Below, piece after piece: positions 48,348 to 57,413 of a DNA stretch of 64,000 nucleotides (the first letter of the stretch is position 1; each line of letters starts with the position of its first letter). The notes beneath the pieces are model-generated. The model was not told where the DNA came from. It saw only the letters and a list, made by a program, of their open reading frames with translations, and ran no database searches. Origin of the DNA: Fumia sp045615345 (GTDB taxonomy: Bacteria > Bacillota > Clostridia > Oscillospirales > Ruminococcaceae); assembly GCA_045615345.1 (NCBI GenBank), contig JAZLER010000032.1, positions 178,430 to 242,429 of the forward strand, read 5' to 3'. The position numbers were made by a program, and so were the translations under genes.

Positions 48348-49373
48348 ATGGCTAAACAAAGAATAGCTTTAATTTTCGGTGGTGCGGCTTTTGAAAGGAG
48401 TATAAACTCCGTTTGTCCTGTTGCTGAGGCTCTCAGAAGCTCATACGAAGTTGTATTGATAGGCATTACAAAAAAAGGCAAATGGTTATATTATCCCGGT
48501 GACCTTACTTCTTTAAAAGAAGGCGACTGGGCATCTCACCCTGACTGCTGTCCGATAGTTTTCAATATGGATGGCACAAAACAGGGAATTTATAAGATTT
48601 TAGAGGACCAGACCTTTTCTTTTTTGCATATTGACTGCGCAATCCCCGTTTTATATGGTCAAGGTATTGTAGACGGAAAAGTTCAGGGACTTTTAAAACT
48701 TGCTTCCATCCCCTGTGTGGGAAATTATACTGCTCCTGCTTCTATCTCGATGAATACTTCGTTCACACGCACAATAGCAAGTGGTGCCGGTATACACACA
48801 CCGAGATTTTTCACAGTTGAACGAAATAAACTCGATATAAACGAGGTTGCTTCAAGAGTTTCTGACTCTTTCGGATACCCTGTTTTTGTAAAACCTGCAG
48901 GAAGTCTTTCAGCCAAGCGCCTTGTTGATAATGAGAATGAACTTTCCGAAGCTATCAAAAACGCTTTCATCCATGATAAAAAAGTAGTAATAGAGGAAAG
49001 AGTTTTAGGAAAACTCATAAAATGTGCGGTTATCGGAAACGAAAACCCGGAAGCCTCGATTTTAGGCGAAATCCCGCTTGATAATCTGGATTTCCCTTGT
49101 AAAATCCCTGCTGAGCTTTCTCAGGATGTTTCCTACCAGATACGAAATCTTGCAGTAAAAATCTATCAGCTTTTTGACTGCTCAGGACTTTCAGGTATGG
49201 ACTTCTTTGTAACCCCTGCCGATGAAATTTATTTCCATCAGTTGAACTCCATCCCCGATTTGCTTTGGACTTCTCCCTTTGTAAAATTATGGGACACTGT
49301 AGGAATTACCTTTGAAGACTTACTTGAACGCCTTATCGACCTTGCAATTGAAAGAGCAGAAACCGTTAAATAA
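48348..49373 (+). CDS. Degenerate D-alanine-D-alanine ligase-like ATP-grasp protein
   Basis: 341 residues with the overall plan of D-Ala-D-Ala ligase: GGAAFERSINS at the start, a segment GIVDGKVQGLLKLASIPCVG, ATP-grasp Lys in VFVKPAGS, and a final domain. Several catalytic features are changed: the glycine-serine loop after VFVKPA is short and lacks GSS, the omega loop with the Lys-Tyr pair is missing, the conserved GRxD is SGMD, and the metal-binding NExNTxPG motif reads HQLNSIPD. It is therefore unlikely to be an ordinary Ddl. It could make a different peptide or depsipeptide bond or be a non-catalytic homologue. It leads an operon with DUF1934, argS and ychF. Confidence 0.8.
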   Translation: MAKQRIALIFGGAAFERSINSVCPVAEALRSSYEVVLIGITKKGKWLYYPGDLTSLKEGDWASHPDCCPIVFNMDGTKQGIYKILEDQTFSFLHIDCAIPVLYGQGIVDGKVQGLLKLASIPCVGNYTAPASISMNTSFTRTIASGAGIHTPRFFTVERNKLDINEVASRVSDSFGYPVFVKPAGSLSAKRLVDNENELSEAIKNAFIHDKKVVIEERVLGKLIKCAVIGNENPEASILGEIPLDNLDFPCKIPAELSQDVSYQIRNLAVKIYQLFDCSGLSGMDFFVTPADEIYFHQLNSIPDLLWTSPFVKLWDTVGITFEDLLERLIDLAIERAETVK

Positions 49374-49384
49374 AGGAACTTTTT

Positions 49385-49810
49385 ATGTCAAAAGATGTTT
49401 TTATTAAAATAAAAGGTGTTTACTCTGTCGAAAGCGATGAAAACACTGAAGAACTTTTTACAAATGGTAAAATGTACAGGAAAAATAACTGTACGTATTT
49501 AACTTACAAAGAAAGCGAAACCACTGGTTTTGAAGGTTGTACAACAACTTTAAAGATAGAGAACGAGGGCAGGGTAACCGTTATGCGAAACGGTAATACC
49601 TCTTCTTATCTAATACTGCAACCGGGCATTCGCAATATCGGACGATACACCGTCTGCGGAAATCAGATGGAAATCGGCGTTTTTGCTGAAAGCTTGGAAT
49701 GCAACATAACCGAAAGCAGTGCAAAACTTCATATGGCTTATTCTATTGATATGAATTCTGCTTTGATAAGTGAAAATGAGCTTTTTATTGATGCTGACGA
49801 AATTAAATAA
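49385..49810 (+). CDS. DUF1934 family protein, YwiB-like
   Basis: 141 residues, beta-barrel-like, lipocalin-type pattern: KIKGVYSVE, NNCTYLTYKESE, TTLKIENEGRVTVMRNG, IGVFAESLECNI. The family is of unknown function and typically lies directly before argS in Firmicutes (ywiB-argS in Bacillus), as here with a 15-nt gap. No signal peptide. The role is not known; context suggests a minor housekeeping function. Confidence 0.82.
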   Translation: MSKDVFIKIKGVYSVESDENTEELFTNGKMYRKNNCTYLTYKESETTGFEGCTTTLKIENEGRVTVMRNGNTSSYLILQPGIRNIGRYTVCGNQMEIGVFAESLECNITESSAKLHMAYSIDMNSALISENELFIDADEIK

Positions 49811-49825
49811 AAAGGAATGAAGAAT

Positions 49826-51514
49826 ATGACTAATCCGATTTTAGACGCAAAAAAAGAATGTCGTGAAATTATCCTCGCAGCTTTGGGAAACTGTGTATCA
49901 GAAGGGCTGTTGACAGCTGATCCTATTTCTGATTTCACTATTGAAATTCCTGCTGATGTAACACATGGTGACTTTGCAACAAATATCGCAATGGTTTCTG
50001 CGCGCACCTTCAGAAAAGCTCCACGCCAGATTGCCGATGCTATTGTTTCCAAGATGGTTTTAGACGGTACTTCTTTTGAAAAAGTTGAGGTTGCAGGCGC
50101 AGGTTTTATCAACTTTACACTTGGCAGAAGATGGTTTTCAAACGCTGTAAACGAAGCTTTGACAGCTAAAGAAAACTACGGCCGTACCGATTACGGCAAA
50201 GGCAAAAAAATGCTTGTTGAGTTTGTTTCTGCAAACCCGACAGGTCCCATGCACATCGGAAATGCAAGAGGCGGTGCATTGGGTGATGGTATCGCTGCAG
50301 TTCTTGACTGGTCAGGATACGAAGCTCACCGCGAATTTTACATCAACGATGCAGGTAACCAGATTAACAAATTCGGTCTTTCGCTCGACTTAAGATATCA
50401 GCAGCTTTATAAAGATGGTATCGAAATGCCTGAAGACTCTTACCATGGCGATGATATCGTGGAACACGCAAAGAAATTTGCTGAAGTTCACGGCGACAAA
50501 TATATGACTGCTTCCGAGGAAGAACGCAGAAAAGCGCTTGTTAAGTTTGCTTTGCCCGTAAATATCGCAAACCTCGAAACCGACCTTGCAAAATACAGAA
50601 TTCACTACGACCGCTGGTTTAAAGAATCTTCGCTCCACGCTGACGGAAGTGTTGAAAAAATCATAAACCTTTTAAAGGAAAAGGGACACACATATGAAAT
50701 GGACGGCGCTACTTACTTCAAGGCAACCGAATTCGGCTGTGACAAAGACTTTGTTTTAGTCCGTTCAAATGGTTTCCCGACCTATATTGTACCCGATATT
50801 GCATATCATTACGACAAACTCGTTACAAGAAAATACGATAAAGCTATCAATGTACTCGGTGCTGACCACCACGGATATGTTTCCCGTATGAAAGCTTCTC
50901 TTGAAGCTATCGGTATCGACCCTGAGCGCCTTGATGTAGTTCTTATGCAGATGGTACAGCTTGTCCGTGACGGACAGATTATCAAAGCAAGCAAACGCTC
51001 CGGTAAGGCAATTACTCTTGTGACTCTGCTTGAAGAAATCCCCGTTGATGCGGCAAGATTTTACTTCAACTTAAGGGAACCCAATTCTCAGTTTGACTTT
51101 GACCTTGACCTTGCTGTTGAACAGTCAAGCCAGAACCCCGTTTACTATGTTCAGTACGCTCACGCAAGAATTTGTTCCATCGTTGCAAAACTTAAATCCG
51201 AAGGTATTGAACCCCGTGATGTAACTCTTGACGAACTTGATTTGCTCACAACTTCCGAAGAAGTGGAACTCATAAGACATTTGGCAAAACTCCCCAACGA
51301 AATCGTTGAGTCTGCTAAATCCTATGACCCTGCTAAGATGACAAGATACGCACTCGACCTTGCAACCTTGTTCCATAAATTCTACAACGCTTGCAAAGTG
51401 CTTATTGACGATGAAAAACTTATGCAGGCAAGACTCGCTCTCTGCCTCGCTGTAAGAATTGCACTTAAAAACACTCTGACAATTCTCAAAATCGAAGCAC
51501 CCGAATCTATGTAA
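49826..51514 (+). CDS. argS: Arginine-tRNA ligase
   Basis: 562 residues from the ATG at 49826, chosen because AAAGGA lies 9 nt upstream; an ATG at 49817 overlaps it. Class I synthetase: the HIGH motif is GPMHIGNARGG near residue 134; the KMSKS-like motif reads KASKRSGKA, a variant usual in ArgRS. The N-terminal additional domain and C-terminal DALR anticodon-binding domain (YVQYAHARICSI, LATLFHKFYNACKVL) are complete. In this operon it follows the DUF1934 gene and precedes ychF by 30 nt. Confidence 0.96.
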   Translation: MTNPILDAKKECREIILAALGNCVSEGLLTADPISDFTIEIPADVTHGDFATNIAMVSARTFRKAPRQIADAIVSKMVLDGTSFEKVEVAGAGFINFTLGRRWFSNAVNEALTAKENYGRTDYGKGKKMLVEFVSANPTGPMHIGNARGGALGDGIAAVLDWSGYEAHREFYINDAGNQINKFGLSLDLRYQQLYKDGIEMPEDSYHGDDIVEHAKKFAEVHGDKYMTASEEERRKALVKFALPVNIANLETDLAKYRIHYDRWFKESSLHADGSVEKIINLLKEKGHTYEMDGATYFKATEFGCDKDFVLVRSNGFPTYIVPDIAYHYDKLVTRKYDKAINVLGADHHGYVSRMKASLEAIGIDPERLDVVLMQMVQLVRDGQIIKASKRSGKAITLVTLLEEIPVDAARFYFNLREPNSQFDFDLDLAVEQSSQNPVYYVQYAHARICSIVAKLKSEGIEPRDVTLDELDLLTTSEEVELIRHLAKLPNEIVESAKSYDPAKMTRYALDLATLFHKFYNACKVLIDDEKLMQARLALCLAVRIALKNTLTILKIEAPESM

Positions 51515-51544
51515 AAAGGCATTGTCGCCAATGGAGGAAATATA

Positions 51545-52639
51545 ATGAAATTAGGTATGGTAGGACTTCCCAATGTAGGAAAGTCGACACTTTTTAATGC
51601 TATAACAAACGCAGGTGCTGAATCTGCAAACTATCCTTTCTGTACAATAGAGCCGAATGTCGGCGTTGTATCAGTTCCTGATGAACGCCTTGACAAGCTT
51701 GCAGAAATGTACAATCCCAAAAAATTCACCCCTGCAGTTTTGGAGTTCGTTGACATCGCAGGTCTTGTAAAAGGTGCTTCCAAGGGTGAAGGTTTAGGAA
51801 ATAAATTCCTTGCCGATATCCGTGAAGTTGATGCTATCGTTCATGTTGTCCGCTGTTTTGAAGATGTCGATGTTGTCCATGTTGACGGCACAATCGGCGC
51901 CGCAAGAGATATCGAAACTATCAATTTGGAGCTTATCTTCTCGGATATAGAAATCCTTGAAAGAAGAATTGCGAAAACTCAGAAACTCGTTCGTGCCGAC
52001 AAAAAATATGCGACAGAACTTGCATTTTTAGAGCGCCTTATGGCACATCTTGAAGATGGCAAATCTGCAAGAAGCTTTGATTTTACCGATGATGAAAGAG
52101 AAATTATCGCTTCTTCTCCCTTGCTTTCCAACAAACCCATAATTTACGCCGCAAATATGTGCGAAGATGATTTTATCGGCGGATATGAAGCAAATACTCA
52201 GTATCAGGCAGTAAAAGCTATTGCTGAAGAAGAACATTCCGCAGTACTTCCCATCTGTGCAAAAATCGAAGAAGAAATCTCCGATATGACAGACGAGGAA
52301 AAGAAAGAATTTTTGGCTGACTTAAATCTCACCGAAAGCGGTCTTACCCGTATTATTAAAGAAGGCTACTCACTTTTGGGACTTATCTCGTTCCTTACCG
52401 CAGGCGAGCCCGAAGTTCGCGCCTGGACAATTACAAAAGGCACCAAAGCTCCTCAGGCAGCAGGCAAAATCCACACCGACTTTGAAAGAGGTTTTATCCG
52501 CGCCGAGGTTATCGCATTTGACGACCTTATGGCAAACGGCACAATGGCTGCCGCTAAAGAAAAAGGCCTCGTCCGCCTTGAAGGTAAAGAATATGTTATG
52601 AAAGACGGCGACATTGTACTTTTCAGATTTAATGTGTAA
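51545..52639 (+). CDS. ychF: Redox-regulated ATPase YchF
   Basis: 364 residues, full length. An Obg-family P-loop ATPase that binds ribosomes and influences stress responses. Walker A GLPNVGKSTLFNAIT at residues ~7-21, FCTIEPNVGVV, VDIAGLVKGASKGEGLGNKFL, the NMCED variant of the G4 region that prefers ATP, and the C-terminal TGS domain (RAWTITKGTKAPQAAGKIH). It ends the operon starting at 48348. A hairpin about 85 nt downstream is the probable terminator. Confidence 0.95.
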   Translation: MKLGMVGLPNVGKSTLFNAITNAGAESANYPFCTIEPNVGVVSVPDERLDKLAEMYNPKKFTPAVLEFVDIAGLVKGASKGEGLGNKFLADIREVDAIVHVVRCFEDVDVVHVDGTIGAARDIETINLELIFSDIEILERRIAKTQKLVRADKKYATELAFLERLMAHLEDGKSARSFDFTDDEREIIASSPLLSNKPIIYAANMCEDDFIGGYEANTQYQAVKAIAEEEHSAVLPICAKIEEEISDMTDEEKKEFLADLNLTESGLTRIIKEGYSLLGLISFLTAGEPEVRAWTITKGTKAPQAAGKIHTDFERGFIRAEVIAFDDLMANGTMAAAKEKGLVRLEGKEYVMKDGDIVLFRFNV

Positions 52640-52724
52640 TATAAGAATCAGGTTTGCTTAGCATTTTCCATGCGATTCAGGAATAGTGAACTGTGTGACA
52701 ACAGGAGCATTGCCTCGTTTTTCG

Positions 52725-52746
52725 TGCGTGGGCATTTGCCCACGCA
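52725..52746 (+). terminator. Probable terminator after ychF
   Basis: TGCGTGGGCA-TT-TGCCCACGCA perfect stem followed by TTCTTTAATT. It lies just before the ribosome binding site of the next gene. The 130-nt gap holds no other gene. Confidence 0.6.
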
Positions 52747-52772
52747 TTCTTTAATTAGGAGGAATATGTAAA

Positions 52773-55700
52773 ATGAAAAGGAAATCAGCAAGTATTCTAT
52801 TATTGTTGATATTTTTAATATCATTGTTTCCATCAAATGTTTTAGTAGCATCTGCATCTGTCAATATTAAAATTGGTGATTACATTCAGATGGGAACATA
52901 TTATGGGGAACCCATTTTGTGGAGATGCGTGGATATTGATGAGAATGGTCCTTTAATTTTATCTGACAAACTTATATGTATAAAGCCTTTCGATGCACCA
53001 GGGTATAATTCAAGTGGCTCCCATGGTAGAATTGTTTCTTCTTCTACGTACAGAAAAGATTGTGGTTCGAACTATTGGAAAGATAGTAATATAAGATGTT
53101 GGTTGAATTCATCGCAAGATAGTGGTAATGTTGAATATATTTGTGGCAATGCGCCAACTAATAATAATCTATACAACGGAATTAATGATTATGCTAATGA
53201 GTGTGGTTTTTTAAATGAGAAGAATTTTTCTTTATCTGAGAAAAGTTTAATGAAGGATGTAGAGCAAAAACAAATCATAAACGGATATGAATATTCATAT
53301 CCCAATAGAAATAATAACTATCACAAACTAAATGAATCAATTGACAATGTATTACAAAACTATGATTCTGCATATTCTGAGACTGCTGTAGATAAGGTTT
53401 TTTTATTAGATGTGAAACAAGTTTATAATGTGTATAAAAATCTTGGTAACTATTATTTAGCAAAACCAACAGATACAGCAACAAAGTATTCTGAATATCA
53501 AGGAATTTCACCAGATAATTACTTGCCATATTATTTACGCACACCTGATGCAGAATCCTATTGGGGCGATTTGATAAGAATCGTCTATACAGATGGCTCT
53601 GTTGGAGTAGGAAATGCAAATTTGAGTTTTGCATATGGATATATGGTTTTTGGAATTCGTCCTGCATTTTATATGTCTGATGGAGCAAGTTTTCCATATG
53701 GTAATGGTAATAGGAGTAACCCCTATGCTTTGACAAATATCTCGGTATCATCTGTTTCAATGATGTCACCAGCTGCAACTATTAAGGTTGGAGATACTTA
53801 TCGGGCTATGGCATATTGTATGCCAACAAATGCTGCAGACAAAGCACTGACTTGGTCTACAAACAATCCTCTCGTTGCAACGGTAAACAATAACGGCGTT
53901 GTAACGGCAAAAGGGCCAGGAAAAGCAACAATTACAGCTAAAAGTAGTAATGGTAAAATAGCAAGTTGTATTGTAACAGTAACAAGCGTAGAAAATAAAT
54001 ATTATGGCGATTATAAGTATCCGTTTATGAACCATGCTGACTCGTTTGGATATAGTAACGAAAAAGATGCAGCAGGTAAAGTAATAAAAATTAATTATAA
54101 AATTCCAAAAGAAAGGTATTTGCAACTAGGATATACAGAGCAGAAGGCTAAAAATAGTGTGAAAACATGGGGTGGAAATTGCTTTGGTATGTCAATGTCT
54201 TCAATTTTGTTCTATAAAAATATACTAAAAGAAGAAAATTACCACATTAATGGATTATATGAAGAGAAACCATCACTCCCAGCTTATCTTCTTTGGCCTA
54301 ATAAAAATAAGAAGCTGAGAGAAATGATTGAACTGTTGCATATTTCACAAAATCTTAATAGTGCAACTGCAAAACCTTTTAAATTAAATAATGTAATGAA
54401 TGAGCTTTCTGCAGGCAAACCAATTATTCTTGGCATGTATGAAAAAGGAAGAAAAAAAGGACATGCTATTGTTATTAATGATTGTTCTCAAAAAGACAGT
54501 CAATACAATCTAGAATTCTATGATTGTGGTTACTATATTACCTCCATAACATGTGACTCTGATTCTCAAATTACATTAACATGTACACAAGATGCTCCAA
54601 ACTGGAAAATTTTTGAATATTATAGTTATGACGATATATACGATACATATTTAAGTATTTTAAAACACGGCAAGGATTCTGTAACTTTATTCACCAGCAA
54701 AGAGATAACTTCCTACACACAAATCATAGTTCCTGCAAACGATATGGAGATATCTAATTTACAGGAAAAAAAATTAAATATACAAGATGGGGAAATATTT
54801 AATGATATTGAAGATGTAAAAGTCATACCAAGTTCATATTTAGCCGATGAACAAACATATACAATCATCCTTCCAACCGACACATACACAATAGCTGGAA
54901 GCGGTGATGAAGTAATAACAACATCTTTTGCAGATGACTATATGTCTGCATCTGTTACAGCGAAATCCAGCACGCCTATCACAATATCAAGTGATTTAAA
55001 AGAAATAAGCGTTGATACAGCAACAGATGAAGAATATGACATTACATATACTACATACGATAATATATTTGATGAGATGACCTTGTCAGGAACAGCAACA
55101 GGAACGGTAATATCAAAACTCAATGATACTGATATTACTATTACAGGGGTTAATACACTTACTGCATCGGCATCGGTTAGTGATGTGGTAGTTTCTACAA
55201 ATTCAAACAGTTTGTCAAATAGTGATGAAATTACTGTAAAGTGTGAAGAAACTGATAGCGGAGCTACTATTCAGATATTAAGTGCAGATGCAGAGTTGAC
55301 AGACAAAACCTCTTTGCCTGAACGTTTAACCGTTGATACACCTGCTTATGACTTGGTAAGCGGCACATATACAGAAGGTCAAGTGCTTAATTTCACAAAA
55401 GATGATGACACAATCATTTACTACACAACTGATGGTAGTATTCCATCGGCTAATAATGGCATCATCTATTCACTACCTATTGATATAAACAAATCAATGA
55501 CAGTAAAAGCATTAAGCACAAAGTACGGATATTTAGATAGTGAGATTGTTGAATTGAATTATACCTTGCCTGAAGTTGATATGCCACAGGCTAATGTTGA
55601 ACCAGGCGAATATGATAAGGTGATAACAGTTGAACTTTCTACAGGTAATTATGAAGATACAATATACTATACTCTTGACGGCAGCAGTCCTCTTGAGAAT

Positions 55701-56153
55701 GGTATATTGTATACTGTACCAATAAACATAAGTGAAGACGCTTACTTACAAACATATACATTAAGAAATGGTTGTATAAGTGAAATCAGCGAATATGAAT
55801 ATACGGTAACCCCTACATACCCATTTTACTTTTCTAATTCATTGACTAATCAAGATGGTGAAATCATAACATCTGATAATATTGCTGATGTTACGAAAGT
55901 TAAAATGACATTATCAAAATTGCATACAGGCGACCATTCAGGCATATTCTTAATAGCTTTTTATGGCGCTGACAACAGATTGATATATGTAAATTATAAA
56001 ACAGCGACAATCAGCGAAGATATAGACGAAGTTGAGATTGACATTACAGAAGATGTATCTTCTTCTTATAAAGTCAAAGCTTTTGCATGGAAAGACTTGT
56101 CAAGTATACAGCCTATATGTGATGCTCTGGAAGAAAATATCATTATTGAATAA
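52773..56153 (+). CDS. Large secreted multidomain protein with putative Cys peptidase domain
   Basis: 1126 residues with a signal peptide (residues 1-~29, cleavage near SASA). Domains in order: a DUF6273-like domain (~32-310; QMGTYYGEPILWRCVDID, SNIRCWLNSS, GIRPAFYMSDG), a bacterial Ig-like group 2 domain (~320-400; VATVNNNGVVTAKGPGKATITA), and a papain-like or C39-like peptidase region (~410-640) with Cys470 in WGGNCFGMSMS and His564 in KGHAIVIND. Then come a beta region and two chitobiase-C-terminal-type repeats (YYTTDGSIPSANNG, YYTLDGSSPLENG). No LPXTG anchor is seen. Codon use (CAA, AGA, ATA, TTA, GAT, AAT) is more AT-rich than in neighbouring genes, a sign of transfer. An extracellular binding or peptidase role is inferred. 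Confidence 0.85.
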   Translation: MKRKSASILLLLIFLISLFPSNVLVASASVNIKIGDYIQMGTYYGEPILWRCVDIDENGPLILSDKLICIKPFDAPGYNSSGSHGRIVSSSTYRKDCGSNYWKDSNIRCWLNSSQDSGNVEYICGNAPTNNNLYNGINDYANECGFLNEKNFSLSEKSLMKDVEQKQIINGYEYSYPNRNNNYHKLNESIDNVLQNYDSAYSETAVDKVFLLDVKQVYNVYKNLGNYYLAKPTDTATKYSEYQGISPDNYLPYYLRTPDAESYWGDLIRIVYTDGSVGVGNANLSFAYGYMVFGIRPAFYMSDGASFPYGNGNRSNPYALTNISVSSVSMMSPAATIKVGDTYRAMAYCMPTNAADKALTWSTNNPLVATVNNNGVVTAKGPGKATITAKSSNGKIASCIVTVTSVENKYYGDYKYPFMNHADSFGYSNEKDAAGKVIKINYKIPKERYLQLGYTEQKAKNSVKTWGGNCFGMSMSSILFYKNILKEENYHINGLYEEKPSLPAYLLWPNKNKKLREMIELLHISQNLNSATAKPFKLNNVMNELSAGKPIILGMYEKGRKKGHAIVINDCSQKDSQYNLEFYDCGYYITSITCDSDSQITLTCTQDAPNWKIFEYYSYDDIYDTYLSILKHGKDSVTLFTSKEITSYTQIIVPANDMEISNLQEKKLNIQDGEIFNDIEDVKVIPSSYLADEQTYTIILPTDTYTIAGSGDEVITTSFADDYMSASVTAKSSTPITISSDLKEISVDTATDEEYDITYTTYDNIFDEMTLSGTATGTVISKLNDTDITITGVNTLTASASVSDVVVSTNSNSLSNSDEITVKCEETDSGATIQILSADAELTDKTSLPERLTVDTPAYDLVSGTYTEGQVLNFTKDDDTIIYYTTDGSIPSANNGIIYSLPIDINKSMTVKALSTKYGYLDSEIVELNYTLPEVDMPQANVEPGEYDKVITVELSTGNYEDTIYYTLDGSSPLENGILYTVPINISEDAYLQTYTLRNGCISEISEYEYTVTPTYPFYFSNSLTNQDGEIITSDNIADVTKVKMTLSKLHTGDHSGIFLIAFYGADNRLIYVNYKTATISEDIDEVEIDITEDVSSSYKVKAFAWKDLSSIQPICDALEENIIIE

Positions 56154-56253
56154 AAAATTTACAAGTGGGGTATATGATTTGATTGCGCTTATAGTAGTGC
56201 AATGGCACGGCTTAATTACTATTTTACACAACCAGTGGTTTTCTATATTCAAC

Positions 56254-56287
56254 AAAAAGCAGATGAGTTAAAACTCATCTGCTTTTT
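56254..56287. terminator. Bidirectional terminator
   Basis: AAAAAGCAGATGAGTT-AA-AACTCATCTGCTTTTT, perfect 16-bp stem, between the secreted-protein gene and the convergent cotJC. Confidence 0.92.
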
Positions 56288-56289
56288 AT

Positions 56290-56886
56290 TTATCTGTCAA
56301 ATTCGGGGTTGAAGGCGTAAAAGTTTTTTGAATTTACTCTATCCTGACCGATTCTGATGGCTTCGCCGAAGCGCTGGAAGTGGACAATTTCGCGTTCACG
56401 CAAGAAACGGATTGCATCTTTTACATCGGGGTCATCAACAAGTCTTAAGATATTGTCATAACTGAGTCTTGCTTTCTGTTCAGCCCCCATATCCTCGTGC
56501 AAATCGGCAAACAAATCGCCTGTAGATGCCAGTGTTTCAGTAGAGAAAGCCATACCTGAAGCCGCCTGTGGCCAGATTCCCGTTGTATGGTCGACAAAAT
56601 ACTGGTCAAAGCCCTGTTTTTTGATCTCGTCAACAGAAAGGCCTTTTGTAAGCTGATACAAAATAGCCGACACCATTTCGATGTGCGCCATTTCCTCGGT
56701 ACCGATATCGGTTAAAATACCTGTAATTTCGCCATACGGACAGCTGTAACGCTGAGAAAGGTATCTTGTTGCCGCACCCATTTCGCCATGAGGTCCACCA
56801 AGCTGTGACATAATAACAGCCGCCGCTTTGGCATCGGGGCGTTTGATTTTTACAGGATGAATTAAGTGTTTATCATATTTCCACAT
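56290..56886 (-). CDS. cotJC: Spore coat protein CotJC, manganese-catalase family
   Basis: 198 residues. CotJC is a manganese-catalase-like protein in the spore coat. The di-metal ligand pattern is visible in LGGPHGEMGAATRYLSQRY, GTEEMAHIEMV and REREIVHFQRFGEA. It is the third gene of cotJABC, four nt after cotJB. It may protect spores against peroxide; some Clostridial homologues are active catalases. Confidence 0.95.
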   Translation of the reverse strand: MWKYDKHLIHPVKIKRPDAKAAAVIMSQLGGPHGEMGAATRYLSQRYSCPYGEITGILTDIGTEEMAHIEMVSAILYQLTKGLSVDEIKKQGFDQYFVDHTTGIWPQAASGMAFSTETLASTGDLFADLHEDMGAEQKARLSYDNILRLVDDPDVKDAIRFLREREIVHFQRFGEAIRIGQDRVNSKNFYAFNPEFDR

Positions 56887-56889
56887 ATA

Positions 56890-57138
56890 TTATACCCCCT
56901 TTTCCCAAGGCCAGGGATTATCGACCCAAGCCCAGCGCATCATACCGTCCGACACCTGGATTTTACCATATCTTCTTTCCCATTCTTCCATCAGATCTCT
57001 GAGTTTATCGGAAGCCTGCTCAAAATACTTGAGCGCTTCCTGGTCACAAGGGTGAGTATCCAAAAACAAATTTGCTTCTATTACAGCAAAATGCGCAACC
57101 TGAAGTTCTTTTAAGAGATTCTGTTTACTATCTTCCAT
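56890..57138 (-). CDS. cotJB: Spore coat protein CotJB
   Basis: 82 residues. The short helical protein has the family pattern LLKELQVAHFAVIEANLFLDTHPCDQEAL and the closing WAWVDNPWPWEKGV. It is needed, with CotJA and CotJC, for correct coat composition in Bacillus. It overlaps cotJA by 11 nt and is four nt from cotJC. Confidence 0.93.
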   Translation of the reverse strand: MEDSKQNLLKELQVAHFAVIEANLFLDTHPCDQEALKYFEQASDKLRDLMEEWERRYGKIQVSDGMMRWAWVDNPWPWEKGV

Positions 57139-57316
57139 TTTCTTGAGCCTCCTTACCTATAAACGGCAAATCAAGCTTTGCAAAAAGTGTTCCTCTCTCA
57201 AGTGCCATCTGAGGAGCATAGAGGTCCTCCCATTTTTGCATCGGCACATAGGACATAGCAAGAGGAAGGTTATCCAGAGCTGTTTTACCGAAATCAACTT
57301 TATTTGTATTTTCCAA
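57128..57316 (-). CDS. cotJA: Spore coat-associated protein CotJA
   Basis: 62 residues, with the family segment LAMSYVPMQKWEDLYAPQMALERGTLFAKLDLPFIG. TTG start at 57316 with GAGGTG six nt upstream. It is first in cotJABC, which is expressed in the mother cell by sigma-E in Bacillus. CATAGAAT at 57349-57356 on the minus strand resembles a sigma-E -10 element (CATACAHT) but no clear -35 was found. Confidence 0.9.
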   Translation of the reverse strand: MENTNKVDFGKTALDNLPLAMSYVPMQKWEDLYAPQMALERGTLFAKLDLPFIGKEAQENGR

Positions 57317-57383
57317 AATAACACCTCTTTCTTTTTTGGTACATTAATATTCTATGTGCCGTAAAAATCTTTGTGCAAAACTA

Positions 57384-57411
57384 AAAACGCTCTCTTTTTT
57401 GAGAGCGTTTT
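57384..57411 (-). terminator. Terminator of the coaX operon
   Basis: On the minus strand AAAACGCTCTC-6 nt-GAGAGCGTTTT followed by T, just after the coaX stop. Confidence 0.88.
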
Positions 57412-57413
57412 GA

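Noticed and set aside
53275..54125. Two minus-strand frames inside the large secreted-protein gene
   Set aside because: They are antisense shadows caused by AT-rich sequence and have no ribosome binding site or recognisable domain.
56160..56253. Remnant of a mobile element after the secreted-protein gene
   Set aside because: Only a tiny GTGC-AATG-GCAC hairpin is seen; no transposase fragment, terminal repeats or target duplication could be identified.
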